Source of the DNA: Rhinopomastus cyanomelas
Taxonomy: Eukaryota; Chordata; Aves; Bucerotiformes; Rhinopomastidae
NCBI GenBank assembly: GCA_013400115.1
Contig: VXBP01004622.1
Location: 496,001-560,000 of the forward strand
Direction of reading: 5' to 3'
Length of the DNA: 64,000 nt
Shown: positions 1 to 12,340 of the stretch, in pieces
Layout: the number at the start of each line of letters is the position of its first letter
How positions within the stretch are numbered: the first letter of the stretch is position 1
Notes under the pieces: generated by a model
Database searches by the model: none
The model's input: the letters and a program-made list of their open reading frames with translations, nothing else
What the model was told of the DNA's origin: nothing
Program-made: the position numbers and the translations under genes

Positions 1-3000
1 GCTGGCTTGGAACACTTTGAGTTCCCCCCTGAATTCTCTCATTATTAATATCACAAACCAAGCTGCTTGGAGAGCGGTGTCCCATTAATCATCTTGGCTC
101 TGCTGCAGTTTGCACCTCGCTTCCTGTGTCTGAACAGGCTCACTAGCACTGGATTGGGTGGGTAACGCTCAGTTCAGATGGACCCGACTGCTAGGGCAGG
201 GGAGGACCTTGCTCTGAGTGAGCTGGGAGCAAGCAGAGGTGGGACAGAGACACAGCCATGCAGTCACAGCTGCATTACTGCATGAAAAGATGTGTTAGTA
301 GGGGCTTTCAGGGAGGAGAGCTATCCCCCTGATACCTTTACCTCTGAACTTGAGTTTTCTCGAGTGCTGGTGACACTGCGGAGACAGCAAAAGTGGAAAT
401 GTCTAGTAAAACACGAGACCAGCTCAGCAGCTCTTGTGAGTCAGCACCAACACTGGCAGCAGGTCTGGTCAGAGGTTTCTGATCCCTACCTGGGCTCTGC
501 ACCGCTTCCTTCCGCTCTTTTCCTTCCTAAGTGTAATTCTGCCTGGTGCTACAAGCAAAGATCTTAACCACACTGAGCATCTACCCACGAGTCACCTAAT
601 GATGGGCTGAAAGCTACTCAGAGAGCATCTCCCCAAAAGCTGTCTCTATAACCTGCATCCCTCGAGGGCACAGTGTGTGTTTCTGGGTGCAGTAACAGCA
701 ACCCTGCAGTTAACCCAAACCTTCCTTCTGTCAGTCAGTGTCCCCTGCATCTTTCCATCATTTGCCATCATCCTCACCCCATCACTAAGGGGCAGTTTGC
801 TTTGCCTCCATCCTTTTCTGTTCTACATGACCCCCTTCTCTGGGTGCTCAGCTGCACCCGGCAGCTGAAAGAGGTGCTGAGCCCTGCAGTGCAAACCCCA
901 GTGCACAGGGCTCAGCTCCACCTGGGTCATCCCAGAACTTCCCCTAGGCTCACGCCCTTTGCCAGTGAGCTGCAGCTTTCGTCCCTGAGTAAACAAGGTT
1001 TTCCATCGATTTCTGCTGAGTCAGAGGATGCCCCCGCAAGGGCTGCTGTTTCTCCACGTGGGAACCCGCTGCTGGGGAATAATTGCAGACAGTTGAAACA
1101 GGGACGTTCGGCAGCCAAATTGCTTCACACTCAGGCTCCGGGCCAGGAAGGCAGAGCCTGAGAGCTGCTGGTTGGTGCTGTGAGAAAATACCTCACCTCT
1201 GCACCCACCGTGGGTGTGCATCGCCCGTGGGCTACTGTCACTCCTTATGGGGCAGCAGCCGGTGCTGAAAGATGGGACATTCATGGCTTAGTGGGTCCTA
1301 TGAAATGAGCTGCTTCATAAATCAGCCAGCTTGTGCTTACTGAGCATCCCAGTTTGTCCCAGTTGCTTCTCTGTAGGACTTTAGAGTCCCCCCACACTGG
1401 CTCTGCAGCGGCAGAAAAGCTGCTCCCAGTGAAACTCCACTTCTGCGAGGAAGGTGATGATGGAGCACACACCACTCACAGCTTTTCCCCTCCTGAGTTC
1501 TGATCTGTAATTTTAAAGTTGAGAAACATATTGACTGTGAAACAGAGATAAGAAGTGGAGTAGACACAAACAGCGTGGGCGTTACTCCTGGTTCTCTGCA
1601 ACTCCCACGCTGCTGCAGAAAATAGCCCAGCAAGGAGCACCCTGCTCTGTGCTGTCTTTCAGGGACCGAGCGACGATGGCACCGTGGGCCTGGACATCAG
1701 TGGGCTGAACCAGCAGCAGCTGGGACGTGCTGAACACTTCATGTTCCTTAACAATCAACAAAGGGAGATGTTACCAGAGTTGATAGAAAGCAGAACATCA
1801 TCGCAAAGCGCTGCAAATCCATGTTGCGCTGAGCTGGAGATCTTTCCATCAAGAGAAGGGACAATGAGACAGTGGAGCATTGCTGCATCCACTCCAGTTT
1901 CTGCTCGGAGCCTGGCACACCCAGTCTTCAAACCACACCTGCCCCTAATTCTAAGTGTCCTCAATAATTTTGCAATTCTAAACTCAAGCAGAATAGATTT
2001 AATGATGGGCAGACCAATGCAGAGATCAGATAAAGCTGCCTGGCAGGCAACTGCTTTCACGAGATGCCTCTGCTGACAGGAGGTCGTTGTGAAACCCAGG
2101 GACAGCATCACCCAGCCGTGGGCTGGCTGCGGGGAAAGTGCTCAAGATGAGACGCACAGAGTCACCTCGGTGGAGGAGAAGCTTGTGAATGGTGCTGGAG
2201 GTGGCTTTGTGACCTGGGGGACGGGTGCCCAAGCGCTTCATGGCTGGACTAGGTGAGTAGCCACTCCTGGGCAGAGGCATAGCGGGGATTTGCATGAGTG
2301 AGGCACCACCCTCCATTGAAACCTTCCTGGAACAGCATCCTCTGCTGCATATCTCACTTCTTGCTGGTCCAAAGCATATAAAGAGATTTCTAACCAGACT
2401 TCCAGCTGGTTGCTGAGGCAGGGACAGCATTAAAGACCAAGGATTTGGGGTCTTTTCTAGCCTGGGAGGCATCCTGGTGGGAATCACTGGTTTAGTGGTC
2501 ATCAGGAGGACTAACATCTCTGCACAAACCTTAGAGAGAGGTTTCAGCAAGGCTGAATCGGCTCTTCAGACCCCGATCTGGGGCAGCCACGGGACACGGC
2601 AGCGGGAATTGGCCATAAAAGATGGTATTTGTCTGCAACAGTCATTAGTCCTCTTTGCTTACGATTCATCTCTGCCACAACCGGGTTCAGTGGGACATGG
2701 GACTGGAAATAAAAAGTAGGTTAAGTCAGAGAGGAGCTAAGGGATGGGCTTTAGGTTTGGACAAGAAGTTAAAAAATTGGGGGAATATGTGTGTTTTCTA
2801 CCAGTTGTGGGGTTTTTCCTGCTGAACTGACTGGGAGTTTGGGAACCTTCAAGCTGGTGGCACTGACCTGCTTTCCAGCTGGGTGGTGCTGGCTCTGCAT
2901 ATTGTGGTGATGGCACCAGGGTGTGTGGAAAGGATCGTCTGCCAAGGGGTGAGAGACAGTGCCTACAGCTGACAGCACCCATGGTACCAACCCTTCCCTC

Positions 3001-3013
3001 CACTTGCCTGCAG
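1..3013. other. Upstream region, no gene supported
   Basis: No stretch here gives a protein I recognise and no chain of exons with compatible splice phases was found. The longest open frame runs on the + strand at 1684-2076 (130 codons), preceded by a splice-acceptor-like pyrimidine tract ending in AG at 1662. Its translation is not family-like, and the opposite strand is open over much of the same interval, so I treat it as unassigned. A 5' untranslated exon of the AIFM3-like gene could lie here but cannot be fixed from sequence. Confidence 0.4.
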
Positions 3014-3021
3014 CCACCAGC

Positions 3022-6000
3022 ATGGACAGTGATGACACTGTCACCGATGAGGTCTGCAAAGAGGATGATATCAGAGACGGAGAGTGAGTACCCAGTGAGG
3101 GGCCTGGGCAAAGTCCTGCAGCCAGCAGGTGTGGCACAACCATGCTGGTGGCATCACTGCAGTGTGTTGGCTGCAGGGGGGTTGAGCTGCAGCTTCCCAG
3201 GGCTCCCAACCTTTCCCACAGGCTCTGCGATGTGGCAGTGGCTGGTTACCCGGTGCTGCTGGTGAGGAACAAGAACGAGTTCAGGGCCCTGGGCAGCAAG
3301 TGCCCTCACTCTGGTGCCCCCCTCAGCAAAGGTGAGCCCAGTTCCTGGCAGGAGGAGCAGCCAGGCCAGGGAGAAGCTCTGTCAGCCCTCACCTCTTCTT
3401 TTCTGCTGCAGGAGTCTTAAAAGGGCAGAGACTGCGCTGCCCGTGGCATGGCGCCTGCTTCGACATCAGGACTGGGGACATCGAGGAATTCCCTTCCCTG
3501 GACTGCCTTCCATGCTTTAAGGTGACTTCTTGTCCCTTCCACCTCCTCCTTCCATCCTGGGCCATATCCCTCCTACTCCTGGAATTCACTTGTTCTCAGA
3601 AGCTCAGTGTCCCTGATGCCAACTGACATCACCCTGCCCTGGTCATAGCTCCACGTTCTGGGTCACGTAGAGCTGCAACGCTTGGGATGATTCCTTTGGA
3701 CCATGAAGCTCCCTGTCCTAATGCTCCTTTCACTGCACGGCAATGCCGTACATCCCAGTGTCCCTCACAGTTCCTCTGGGAAAGACAAAAATGATCTACA
3801 CCTCTTCCTCAGGGCTCTTGGGGCGAGGAGGAAAAGCTCACGAGCTCCTCAGCACCATTTGGCATCCAAGAAACTTACAAGTCACTCTTATTAGCCAGAG
3901 ACAGGTGGCCCAGGGGCTCAGAGCCTTCCAGGGAAGCTCCTGCCACAACCCTGTGGTTGCAGCGTTTCAATGCTCTGCTTCCACCTCTTCAGGTAACGGT
4001 GCAAGATGGAAAAGTGCTTGTTACTGCGAAGAAGAAGGTACTGACCCTCCCTGCTATCCCTGGGCACCAACAGCACCTCAGGCTGGAGGTGAATTCAGGT
4101 TTCTCCTTGTCCTCTAGGACCTTCAGAGCAACCTGAGGGCAAAGGACTGCAGCAAGCGGTGCCTTCTCAACCGGGACACGATGCTGCTTCTGGGGGGAGG
4201 TCAGTGAGGTGGTCTGCCCTGTGGCCCCCCTCCAGTGCAGTGAGCTGCCGCTCCTCTCCAGGGAAGATCTGCTGCCTTTGTCCTGCCCCACAGCAATGTG
4301 GGGCAGGGCTGAGAGGAGGGTCTCCTGCAGGTGTGGCTGCCATGGTGTGTGCAGAGACGCTTCGCCAGGAGGGCTTCACGGGCAGGATCATCATAGCCAC
4401 CAAGGAAAAGCATGTTCCATATGACAAGACCAAGCTGAGCAAGGTGAGAAGGACAGGACCATGCTGGGCACCGCAGGTGAGCTGGGGACATGGCCCACAC
4501 CCAGGACCAGGATGGTGAAGCCAGAAGCCAGGAAAAGGTGTCCAATTCCCAGCCAACCTTCTGCTTCTTCCTCCCAGAGACTCTGATCAACACCTCCCTT
4601 AAGATGAAAGTTTCATCCCCCTTCACTGAGTTTCTTCCACTGGAGTTTGAGTTGGGTTTTCCCAATAAGACAGTGACGGGGATGGGGCCGTGGTTCACTG
4701 ATGCAAAATTTCCTTCTTACAAAACTCACCTCCCTGCAGACATTGTCAGAGCTTCTCTACCCAGAAGTGCTCAGCTTCATGTTCCTGTTGTGTTTCCAGG
4801 AGATGAACCTGAAAGCTGAGGACATCTACCTGAGGAAACCTGAATTCCTCATAGCTCATGGCATAGAGCTCTGGACAGAGAAAGAGGTACAAGAGCAGCC
4901 AAGCTCGGCCCTCGGGGAATTGTCCTGTTCCTGCCGTGGGAAGGGGATGCCCACACCTGCAGGCATGGTGGGACATTTAGAGAGCTGAGAGCTTTGGTTG
5001 GATTTTAGGAAGAGATTCTTCACCAGGAGGGTGCTGAGGCACAGGAACAGGCTGCCCAGAGAGGCTGTGGCTGCTCCATCCCTGGAAGTGTTCAAGGTCA
5101 GGGTGGATGGGGCCCTGGGCAACCTGATCTGGTGGGAGAGAAGTGTTGCTGCCCATGGCAAGGGGATTGGAACTGGATGATCTTCAAGGTCCCTTCAGCC
5201 TAACCCATTCTACAGTTGTAATGAGGCTTGCTGTCCCCTGGGACAGCACTCCAAGGCCACTGCTAGGGCCAGTGTGTGCAGCCTGCTTGTCAGTCACACT
5301 GTCTTGGGTTCCAAACCATGACAAATGGTTCATAACCATAACACACACTGATCTGGGCTATCCATGGACAGAGGTGCCCATCGTATGCAGAGTGACCCTC
5401 GAAACCAGCCTTCTGCACACCCCTAAGAGGAACCTGGATTGGGTGCTGTCAGGTTCGATGCTCCTAAAGCCTAAGACCTGTAGGAAGCGAGAGAGAGGAC
5501 CCCAGTACTCCTCATCCTTGCCCAGAAATAGGATGTGCAGTGACACACAATCAGAAGGGATTGATGCAGCCTAAGCGGACCAAAGATACCATGTGATCTT
5601 CATCTCCTTCCTCCTGCAGGCAGTGTCAGTGGATTTCCAGAAGCAGAAGGTCAGCTTTGCAGATGGATCCTCTCAGAAGTACAATCAGCTGCTCATTGCC
5701 ACAGGCAGCCAGTGAGTGCACAAAGCATTCACCTCCCATCAAAGTCTGTGCAAGACGGGTCAGCATGGGGGTGTGGATGTCTTCTAGAGGTGTAGGAGAG
5801 ACTGCACAGGTTTGTGCTCCCCCTTCACCCCATTATATTTCTGATCAGGACACCCATCTGGATTCTCCCTTTCAGCTCCCACTCCCTCGAAGTCCCAGGG
5901 GCTGACCTGCAGAACGTGTGCATCCTGCAAACCCCAGAAGACTCCCACGAGATCTTAGAGCTGGCAACCAGGAAGAACTTGGTGATCATAGGAGCTTCAT

Positions 6001-9000
6001 TCATAGGTACCAGGCTGGAGTGGGTATCGAGTCATCAGTGACAGCCTGGAAACCCACTTTGTTTGCAGATTAACTCGAGGCCCTCAGGGAAGGGGTGTCT
6101 GTTCAGTACCTGGTGGGTTCTTCCCAGAGCCCTATAGCTGGTGGGGGATGTCACACAGCATGTGCTCACTCTTTCCTCTGGTAGCCGGAAACCTGGGGAG
6201 CTCCTGCACGTGAAGAGAGGGAAATGTGCCTTAGGGAAAGGTCACTGTCCGTCAGAGGAGTTGGATTCCCCAGAAGCGTTGGAGAAGTGAGGGGATAAGG
6301 CATAGAAGGGGAAGGGAGTGATGTGGTCCTCAAGTAGGAGCTCCTCTGTGTTTCCTCCTATCCAGCTCCACAGTTCATAAGAGCAGAGAACAGAGAGAGC
6401 TAAATACCTCCAGCTCAGGCACATGGATTTGCTCTCCCCACCTGGAAGGGCAAAAGATCTCCAAGGAGAAGGGTGCAGGTTGATGCTTGCAGCAGGCTCA
6501 CCTCAGGCATGCCTTTCCCTTGCAGGAATGGAGGTTGCTGCCTTCCTCTCTGACAAAGCTGGTTCCATCTCACTGGTGGAGAAAAAGGAGTTCCCTTTCC
6601 AGAAGGCACTGGGACCTCAGGTTGGAGCCATCGCCATGAAGGTTTGGAAAACTTGGGTACCCGTGGCTGGACCCAACTTCCCTCACACACATTGCGTCCC
6701 TCAGCTCAGCTTCACCCCCAAACCCTGCTTCATCCTAGAACCACCTCGTGCCCCAGTGCTGAGCAGGAGGGCAGAGCTAAGCCAAGCTTCCAGGCACCAA
6801 CTAGGACACAGAGGAGACCTCCCCGCAGCCAGGAGCTGACTGCCTGGGGCTTGGCTGGGTGCAGCTGTTTTTGCAGCAGTGCAGCCTGGAATTTCCTAGC
6901 CAATCCTCACACCAGCTTCCTCTTTCTTTTCAGATGCTGCAAAATAAAGGAGTGAAGTTTTACATGAAAACAGAACTGTGTGAGCTGAAAGGAAAGGATG
7001 GAAAGGTCAGTCCTGCCGTTGTGATCCCTGAACTGCTCATTGACGAGGAAAAACCCCAAATCAAGGTGTAACCTGGTACCTGCATCTAGGCTTTCCTTTC
7101 CCAAAGCTAGACCCCCACATGTTCTGGACTCGAAGGACACCAGAACATGTTCATGTCTCAGGAACAAGGGTGGTTTCTTGTTCTGTCTTGCGTTCCTGGC
7201 AACACACATTTCTTGGACAAGGTGATCTGAACCTGGGGAGGAAAAAAAGGCAGCAAAGAATGAGGCAGCAGGGAGGCTGCAGGAATCAGGACAGAGCTCT
7301 TAACCCTCTGCTAACAATCCTTCTTCCTTCCTAGGTCACAGAGGCTGTGCTTGCCAGTGGACAGAAGCTCCCTGCAGATGTGGTAGTGGTGGGAATAGGT
7401 GAGAGACCCCCAGCTGGGACAGCTTTGGGAGCGGGAAGAGCAGCCAGCAAGTCCAGAAGATCACAGTTCCTGTCCAGGACACCTGCAGTCCGTTTCCCAC
7501 TTCTATCACTCATCTCTTCTTCTTGGCCCCAAACACCTGGGCAAATTCAGCAGCCCAGGAGAAAACCCCTTGTCAGGAGGGAAGGAGCTGCTTAATGCTC
7601 CCAGTGTGCCTCTGGCTCATGGGCTGAGCTCCACAGGTCACTGCTGTGTTATCAGAACATGTACTGAGCCTGGCTTTAATGCCCTGGGATTAGCTCAGCA
7701 CCAGCCCAGGCACAGCTCTGCTGCTGGAAGGCACTGCTCGCTGCAGGGCTGAGGCCAGGGCTCCTCTCTGCCTTTGCAGAACTTTGTGATCTGTCCTTCC
7801 TCCTCTTCCTGCAGGGGCGTTCCCCAACTCCGCGTTTCTGAAGGGCACCGCCATCGCCAGGGACAAGAGCGGTGCCATCCTAGTGGATCTGGTAAGCGCC
7901 AGCCAGCATGCCCCGGCTCAACACCCAATCCCCTTCCTGTCACTGCTCTTCTGATGGGTTTTTGCACCCTTAGCACATGAAAACCAACATCCCGAATGTC
8001 TTTGCTGCGGGGGATGTGGCCTCCTTCCCTGTGGCGCTGCTCAACGGGGACCGGTCTTGCATCCATCACCAACAGGTGGCTGAAGCCCATGGTGAGACAG
8101 AAGACACCTCACTCACCAGCAAGGGAGGGAATGGGGCAGAAGCAGGTGAACGGGGCAGCAGGGACATGAGGGTCACAAGAAGCAGAGCCCATGTCTTCAG
8201 TATTTCCCCTGATGGTCCATCACAGGTCACATCGCTGCCTTAAACATGCTGAAGAAAGGGAAGCAGCTGCACACTGTCCCATTCTTTTGGACTACCATGC
8301 TTGGGAAAAGCATTCGCTATGCAGGTAGGAGTGGGCAGAGAGGTGGGAACAGCCAAAGTGCCTCCTAACCCATCTGCTCATCCACCTGCTGTGGCTTGTG
8401 GCCACACAGCGGTTGCAGAGTTTACCTGAAGCAGCTCAAGCTTTGGACTGGCTACCATGGAGGGTGGAGAACTGTTTTTCTGAGCTCTGAGCTTGTGCTC
8501 TTTGTTCATCCCCAGTGGCTTAGATGTCACGAGGGAGGAAGAGCTTCCCTCTCCAAGCCAAGGAGAGGCTTGGGGTCATGACACAGTCATGCACCTCTGG
8601 GTTAGTTCTGCATATCCAGGGCACCCCAGCCCCAGCCTGGACCGCTGCCCCAGTCACTGTCCCCTCCATCTGAGCCTGTGATGGCACTGAGCAGAGGTGG
8701 ATGGCAGCAGCTGTGCCAGGGCCTCTTGGACAGTCTGTGATGATCTTTGTCACAGGCTGTGGGAAGGGCTACACAAGCACTGTTGTGAAGGGCAGCCTGG
8801 AGCAACAGAAGTTCCTCATCTTTTACATCAGGTGAGTGACTCTGTGGGCAGTCTGTGCCCCAGGAACAGGGCACAGTCCTCTCCCTCAGCCTGCAGAAGC
8901 TCCACATCACCACCCAGGACTGCACAGTGCAGTAACTACTGGCTGATGAGCCAGCAGTGAACTGGTTTCAGAGCAAAGCAGGATAGGGAAAGAGAGGAGA

Positions 9001-9499
9001 ACAAACTGAAGACACCAGCTAGACAGGGGGCTTGGGACACATCTTCTCTGCTTCTCCACCTCCAGGCTTGATGCCCAGCTCCTGGTGGTGCCAGGCAGTC
9101 TGCCTCATGCCTGCTGCACCACGCAGCGCCCTGCAGCCACCCTGCCCTGAGCCCTCCCAAACACACCTGGTCTCCAGCCCGGCTGCCATGATGAGGAGAC
9201 CCATGTTCTCCCACTTTCCCTTTCAGGGACGGCGTTGTGGCTGCCGCTGCCAGCCTGGACTGCGACCCCATGGTGTCTCTGATTGCAGAAGTTCTGTACT
9301 TGGGGAAACAAATCTCAAAAGAAGAAGCAGAGTGAGTGACACCCTGCCCAAGCTGCTGAGTGGCTCTGTGCTGTGCTCCCATGCCAGCAGGTTTTCTGCG
9401 ACAGAGGGACACGACGGCGAGTCGCTGCAAACCTCCAATATCCCTCTCGCTTGCAGGGCCTGCGACATCTCCGACATACCCTTGCTGCTGGGAACCTGA
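3022..9499 (+). CDS. AIFM3-like Rieske/FAD-NAD(P)H oxidoreductase
   Basis: Eighteen coding exons: 3022-3083, 3222-3331, 3412-3521, 3993-4037, 4118-4199, 4331-4443, 4800-4886, 5620-5711, 5876-6006, 6526-6641, 6934-7005, 7335-7398, 7815-7891, 7974-8091, 8226-8324, 8756-8831, 9227-9331, 9457-9499. They join in phase to 533 codons. An N-terminal Rieske domain has both ligand boxes (CPH with C48/H50, CPWH with C67/H70), as in AIFM3 and its paralogues. A pyridine nucleotide-disulphide oxidoreductase domain follows: first dinucleotide fold near residues 130-145, second (IIGASFIG) at about 270-278, and the FAD-binding AAGD box near 398-401. The family transfers electrons via FAD and is linked to mitochondria and apoptosis. 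The N-terminus is short and acidic, with no visible mitochondrial presequence. The first glycine motif reads GGGVAA instead of GxGxxG. It is a paralogue rather than orthologous AIFM3, which has a longer N-terminus; fish aifm4-type genes may be closest. The start is the first in-frame ATG after an acceptor at 3012-3013. Confidence 0.9.
4990..5214 (+). repeat. CR1 LINE 3' fragment
   Basis: This lies in intron 7 of the AIFM3-like gene, in sense orientation. It carries the usual CR1 landmarks in order: an aggctgcccag block near 5048, a ggaagtgttcaaggt block near 5084, a gatgatctt block near 5178 and an attctac end near 5208. It is truncated at its 5' side, as most avian CR1 copies are. Confidence 0.85.
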
Positions 9500-9571
9500 G
9501 CTCCTGCCATGACGGGCGTAGAGGCAACTGAGTGTTAACAGCTCCACGTCCTCCCACCCTGGCACCAGAGA

Positions 9572-9577
9572 AATAAA
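9572..9577 (+). terminator. Polyadenylation signal of the AIFM3-like gene
   Basis: An AATAAA hexamer lies 73 bases after the stop codon, giving a very short 3' untranslated region. It is the first such hexamer downstream. Confidence 0.75.
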
Positions 9578-12250
9578 ATCATGAGCAAAGCTGCACCCAG
9601 TGCCGGCATTTTGTGTCTGCAGGCAGCCCCGGGCTGTTGCTGCGTGCTGGGGCAAAGCGAAGCTGCACTTTTCCCTGCTCTCTTGAGATGCAGGGTGGGG
9701 CTGCTGGGCTGGATGTGAGGAAGATGCTCATGCCCTGGAGGTCAGCTGAGGGTCTGAAGCAGTCCAATGATCACAGCCTCACCAAACCCTTCTGCGCCTC
9801 TGGCTGGCTGGCAGCAGGGAGCTCCCAACCAGCACACCGGTCACGCTGACCTTCTGCTCTGCAAAAGTGCATTTCCCAGCGAGGGGAGCTGTGACTGCAA
9901 CAAGCTGCTCTCCCAGCTAGGAACTAGATGGTTTGTGTGTAGGAACTCGCACAAAATACCCTGCCCCTGAGGAGAGCGGTCTCCCACCAGACCTCAGAGC
10001 CAGCAGCACCTGCTGCCATCACTGCAGCCACATTGACAGAGCACGAGCCAGCACAGCAAGCGCTTCCAGCCCTGACAGCACCCAGCTACTGGCAGAGAAA
10101 GCCCAGTCCCAGTCAGCGTCCCTTCTCCTGCTGGGTCCCTGCACACTGGAAGCTTCGAGGAGGCGGTAGGACACTGCAGGAAACAGAGCCGTGATGGGAG
10201 AGGAAAGAGCAAGCAGGTTTCTGCAAGGCAGCAGTGAGCAGGGCTGTGCTTTGTACAGGAAACTCTGCACTTACTCACCCATCACATGGGGATTGCAGGG
10301 GGAAGGGTAAACCCCAAGAGCCCAGCGAGCTCCCACAGGGACTTTTATTTTGTCAGCTCAAACCCTTCTGCTTTGTCACTAAATGCAGAGGAACCCAAGT
10401 CCATCTACTCAGCAGGCGAGATGCTGAAGCACTGGTTTCATGTGAAGCACCCAACCTTGGTACTCTGGCACCCTCTCACTTGGGAATTCCACCTGAAATA
10501 AGATGTTTGATGTTTCCTTGCCCTGGAGGTCTTTGGCGACCGTGCTCAGGGCAACTCTCCACCCCGAAATCAGCAACCTCTTACTTGGCAAAGGGTTGGG
10601 TTTTCAGCTGAGCAGGCCAGTGCTTTTTGATGACAGGAGACGCAGCAGATCTGAGCATTACTCTATGCCAAGGCACTCAAGGGTGAAGATGCTGATGATT
10701 GGAGCACTCAGCTCCATGAGAAGGGGGAGCACAGCCCAGGAGCTGCTCCTCCCTGCCCTCAGGCATCCCGCACAAACACACCCCCATGACTTTTTGCCCC
10801 CTCGGTGCTGTCCAGGGCTTGCTGAGCACCGACAGGCTGCCAGCTCCACTGTATGGACTTGCAGCAGGGCACTGTGGTGGAAAAGCCCAACTCTGCCTCA
10901 AGCTGGAGATGATCATCCATGTTTCTGCTCAGAGTGATCCCAGGGTGTTTCAGCAGAACCCCTATCTCTCCAGGTGACAACCACCCCAAAGAAATTTGGC
11001 CGCTTGTGGCTGTCAGGAAGCACACACCAGGCAGAGCAGTTTTATGTAAGGAAGGACTGACCCCAGAACAAGACATTTGTTCTGCTTCTACCACTTAATG
11101 GACACCAGGCCACATTCTGCTCATTAACCGGTGCCAAAACGTGGTGGCAGCTCTGCCTTAAGCAGCTGGAGCCTGCACAGGCAGATTTAGTTGAGACTGT
11201 GCAGATTTATTTCATCACAGGGCCATTCCTCTGTGCCTGCCCTCAGAGCTTGGACAAGCTGTGCTCTTCCCGGCACTCAGGGCCTGCCTCTGCTTCCCAG
11301 ACAACAAGGCAGACTGGGAGGTGGTGGTCCTGGCAGTCCATGAGAGAGGCACTCCCAGAAGCTCACAGTAGTCCTTGCTAGGGGAGGGGGGAGATGGGTT
11401 ACAGCTTCCCTCTCACCCAGAGGGTGATGCAGAAGAGATCCTCCATCCCTGGAGAACAGCTCCAGAGTCCCCTTCAGGGCAGTCTTGAGCCTCTGCCCAT
11501 GAAAAGGGCAGAGCCTGGACCACTGAGGAGCTCAACAAGGTTCACCTGGGCTTCCAGCTCTACCAGCTCTTAATAACCAGCATCCCAGAGCTGCCTCAGA
11601 CAGGACTGCCCAGCATCCCAGCACTGTGGTTCCTGGAACAGTCATCTGGGGCTGTGTGTGACTCGGCCCTGAGTCACCCACTCCCAGCAGCCCAGCCCCA
11701 CCACGCCTGGCCCTGACCCGAAGCAAGGCAGTGTGGGTGTAGAGCTGGCCCTGTCCTCCAGCTTCATCCTGCTGCCCAGCACATCACAGGTTGGTCTTGT
11801 GAACTACACCCAGCAGTGGCCACCTACAACCCTCCACTTGCAGACCATGATGCAACATCAGGTGGGGACAGAGTTCCAGTGCTACCACTACCGCTTCTAG
11901 CGCCCCACAGGGTCCTCAGCCCCTACCATCTTCCCACCAGGAAGGTCCAGGCAACAGACTCCCTGAAGCTGAATTGTTGAGCAAATCAAAGTTTAATGCC
12001 TCATTTAGTTTTCTCTAGTTGTCCCTGAGCCCAGAGACACCCCACTGGGCACACTGACCCCTCTTGACACCCCTGCTGATAGAGCTGCCTGGCACTCCCC
12101 CAGCCCAGGCTCTGTTTGGAGACAGAGAAGACTTCTTCACCCTGGTTGGGTTCATCCTCAGCCCTCAAATCCAAAGGAAGTTGCAGACTGGCTTGTTCTG
12201 GTCCCTCAGAGCGTGGGCTGACCCGACATCCAAGGTCCTGGTGATGAGAG

Positions 12251-12340
12251 TGGCTACATTCAACAGTTCTTCAACTGGCAGCTTTAGCTACTAGAGAAGG
12301 ACATAAAGCTTGCCACTGAAGAACTGGTGCTGGTTAGCCA
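12251..12340 (-). ncRNA. MIR22: mir-22 microRNA precursor
   Basis: Read on the reverse strand, the mature miR-22-5p lies at 12325-12304 and miR-22-3p at 12284-12263, both matching the vertebrate sequences I know. The arms pair across a loop of about 19 bases (12303-12285), and the stem closes with tggcta pairing to tagcca at the two ends of the interval. The terminal loop differs from human while both arms are intact, as expected for a conserved microRNA. miR-22 is a widely expressed post-transcriptional repressor processed by Drosha and Dicer from the host RNA. Confidence 0.97.

Noticed and set aside
8936..9655. 239-codon reverse-strand ORF over the end of the AIFM3-like gene
   Set aside because: Spans introns and exons of the opposite-strand gene, with no family resemblance and no conserved splice structure.
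9600..12240. Possible TLCD2 gene on the reverse strand, expected from human synteny
   Set aside because: No reverse-strand frame resembles a TLC domain protein, so TLCD2 is not in this window.
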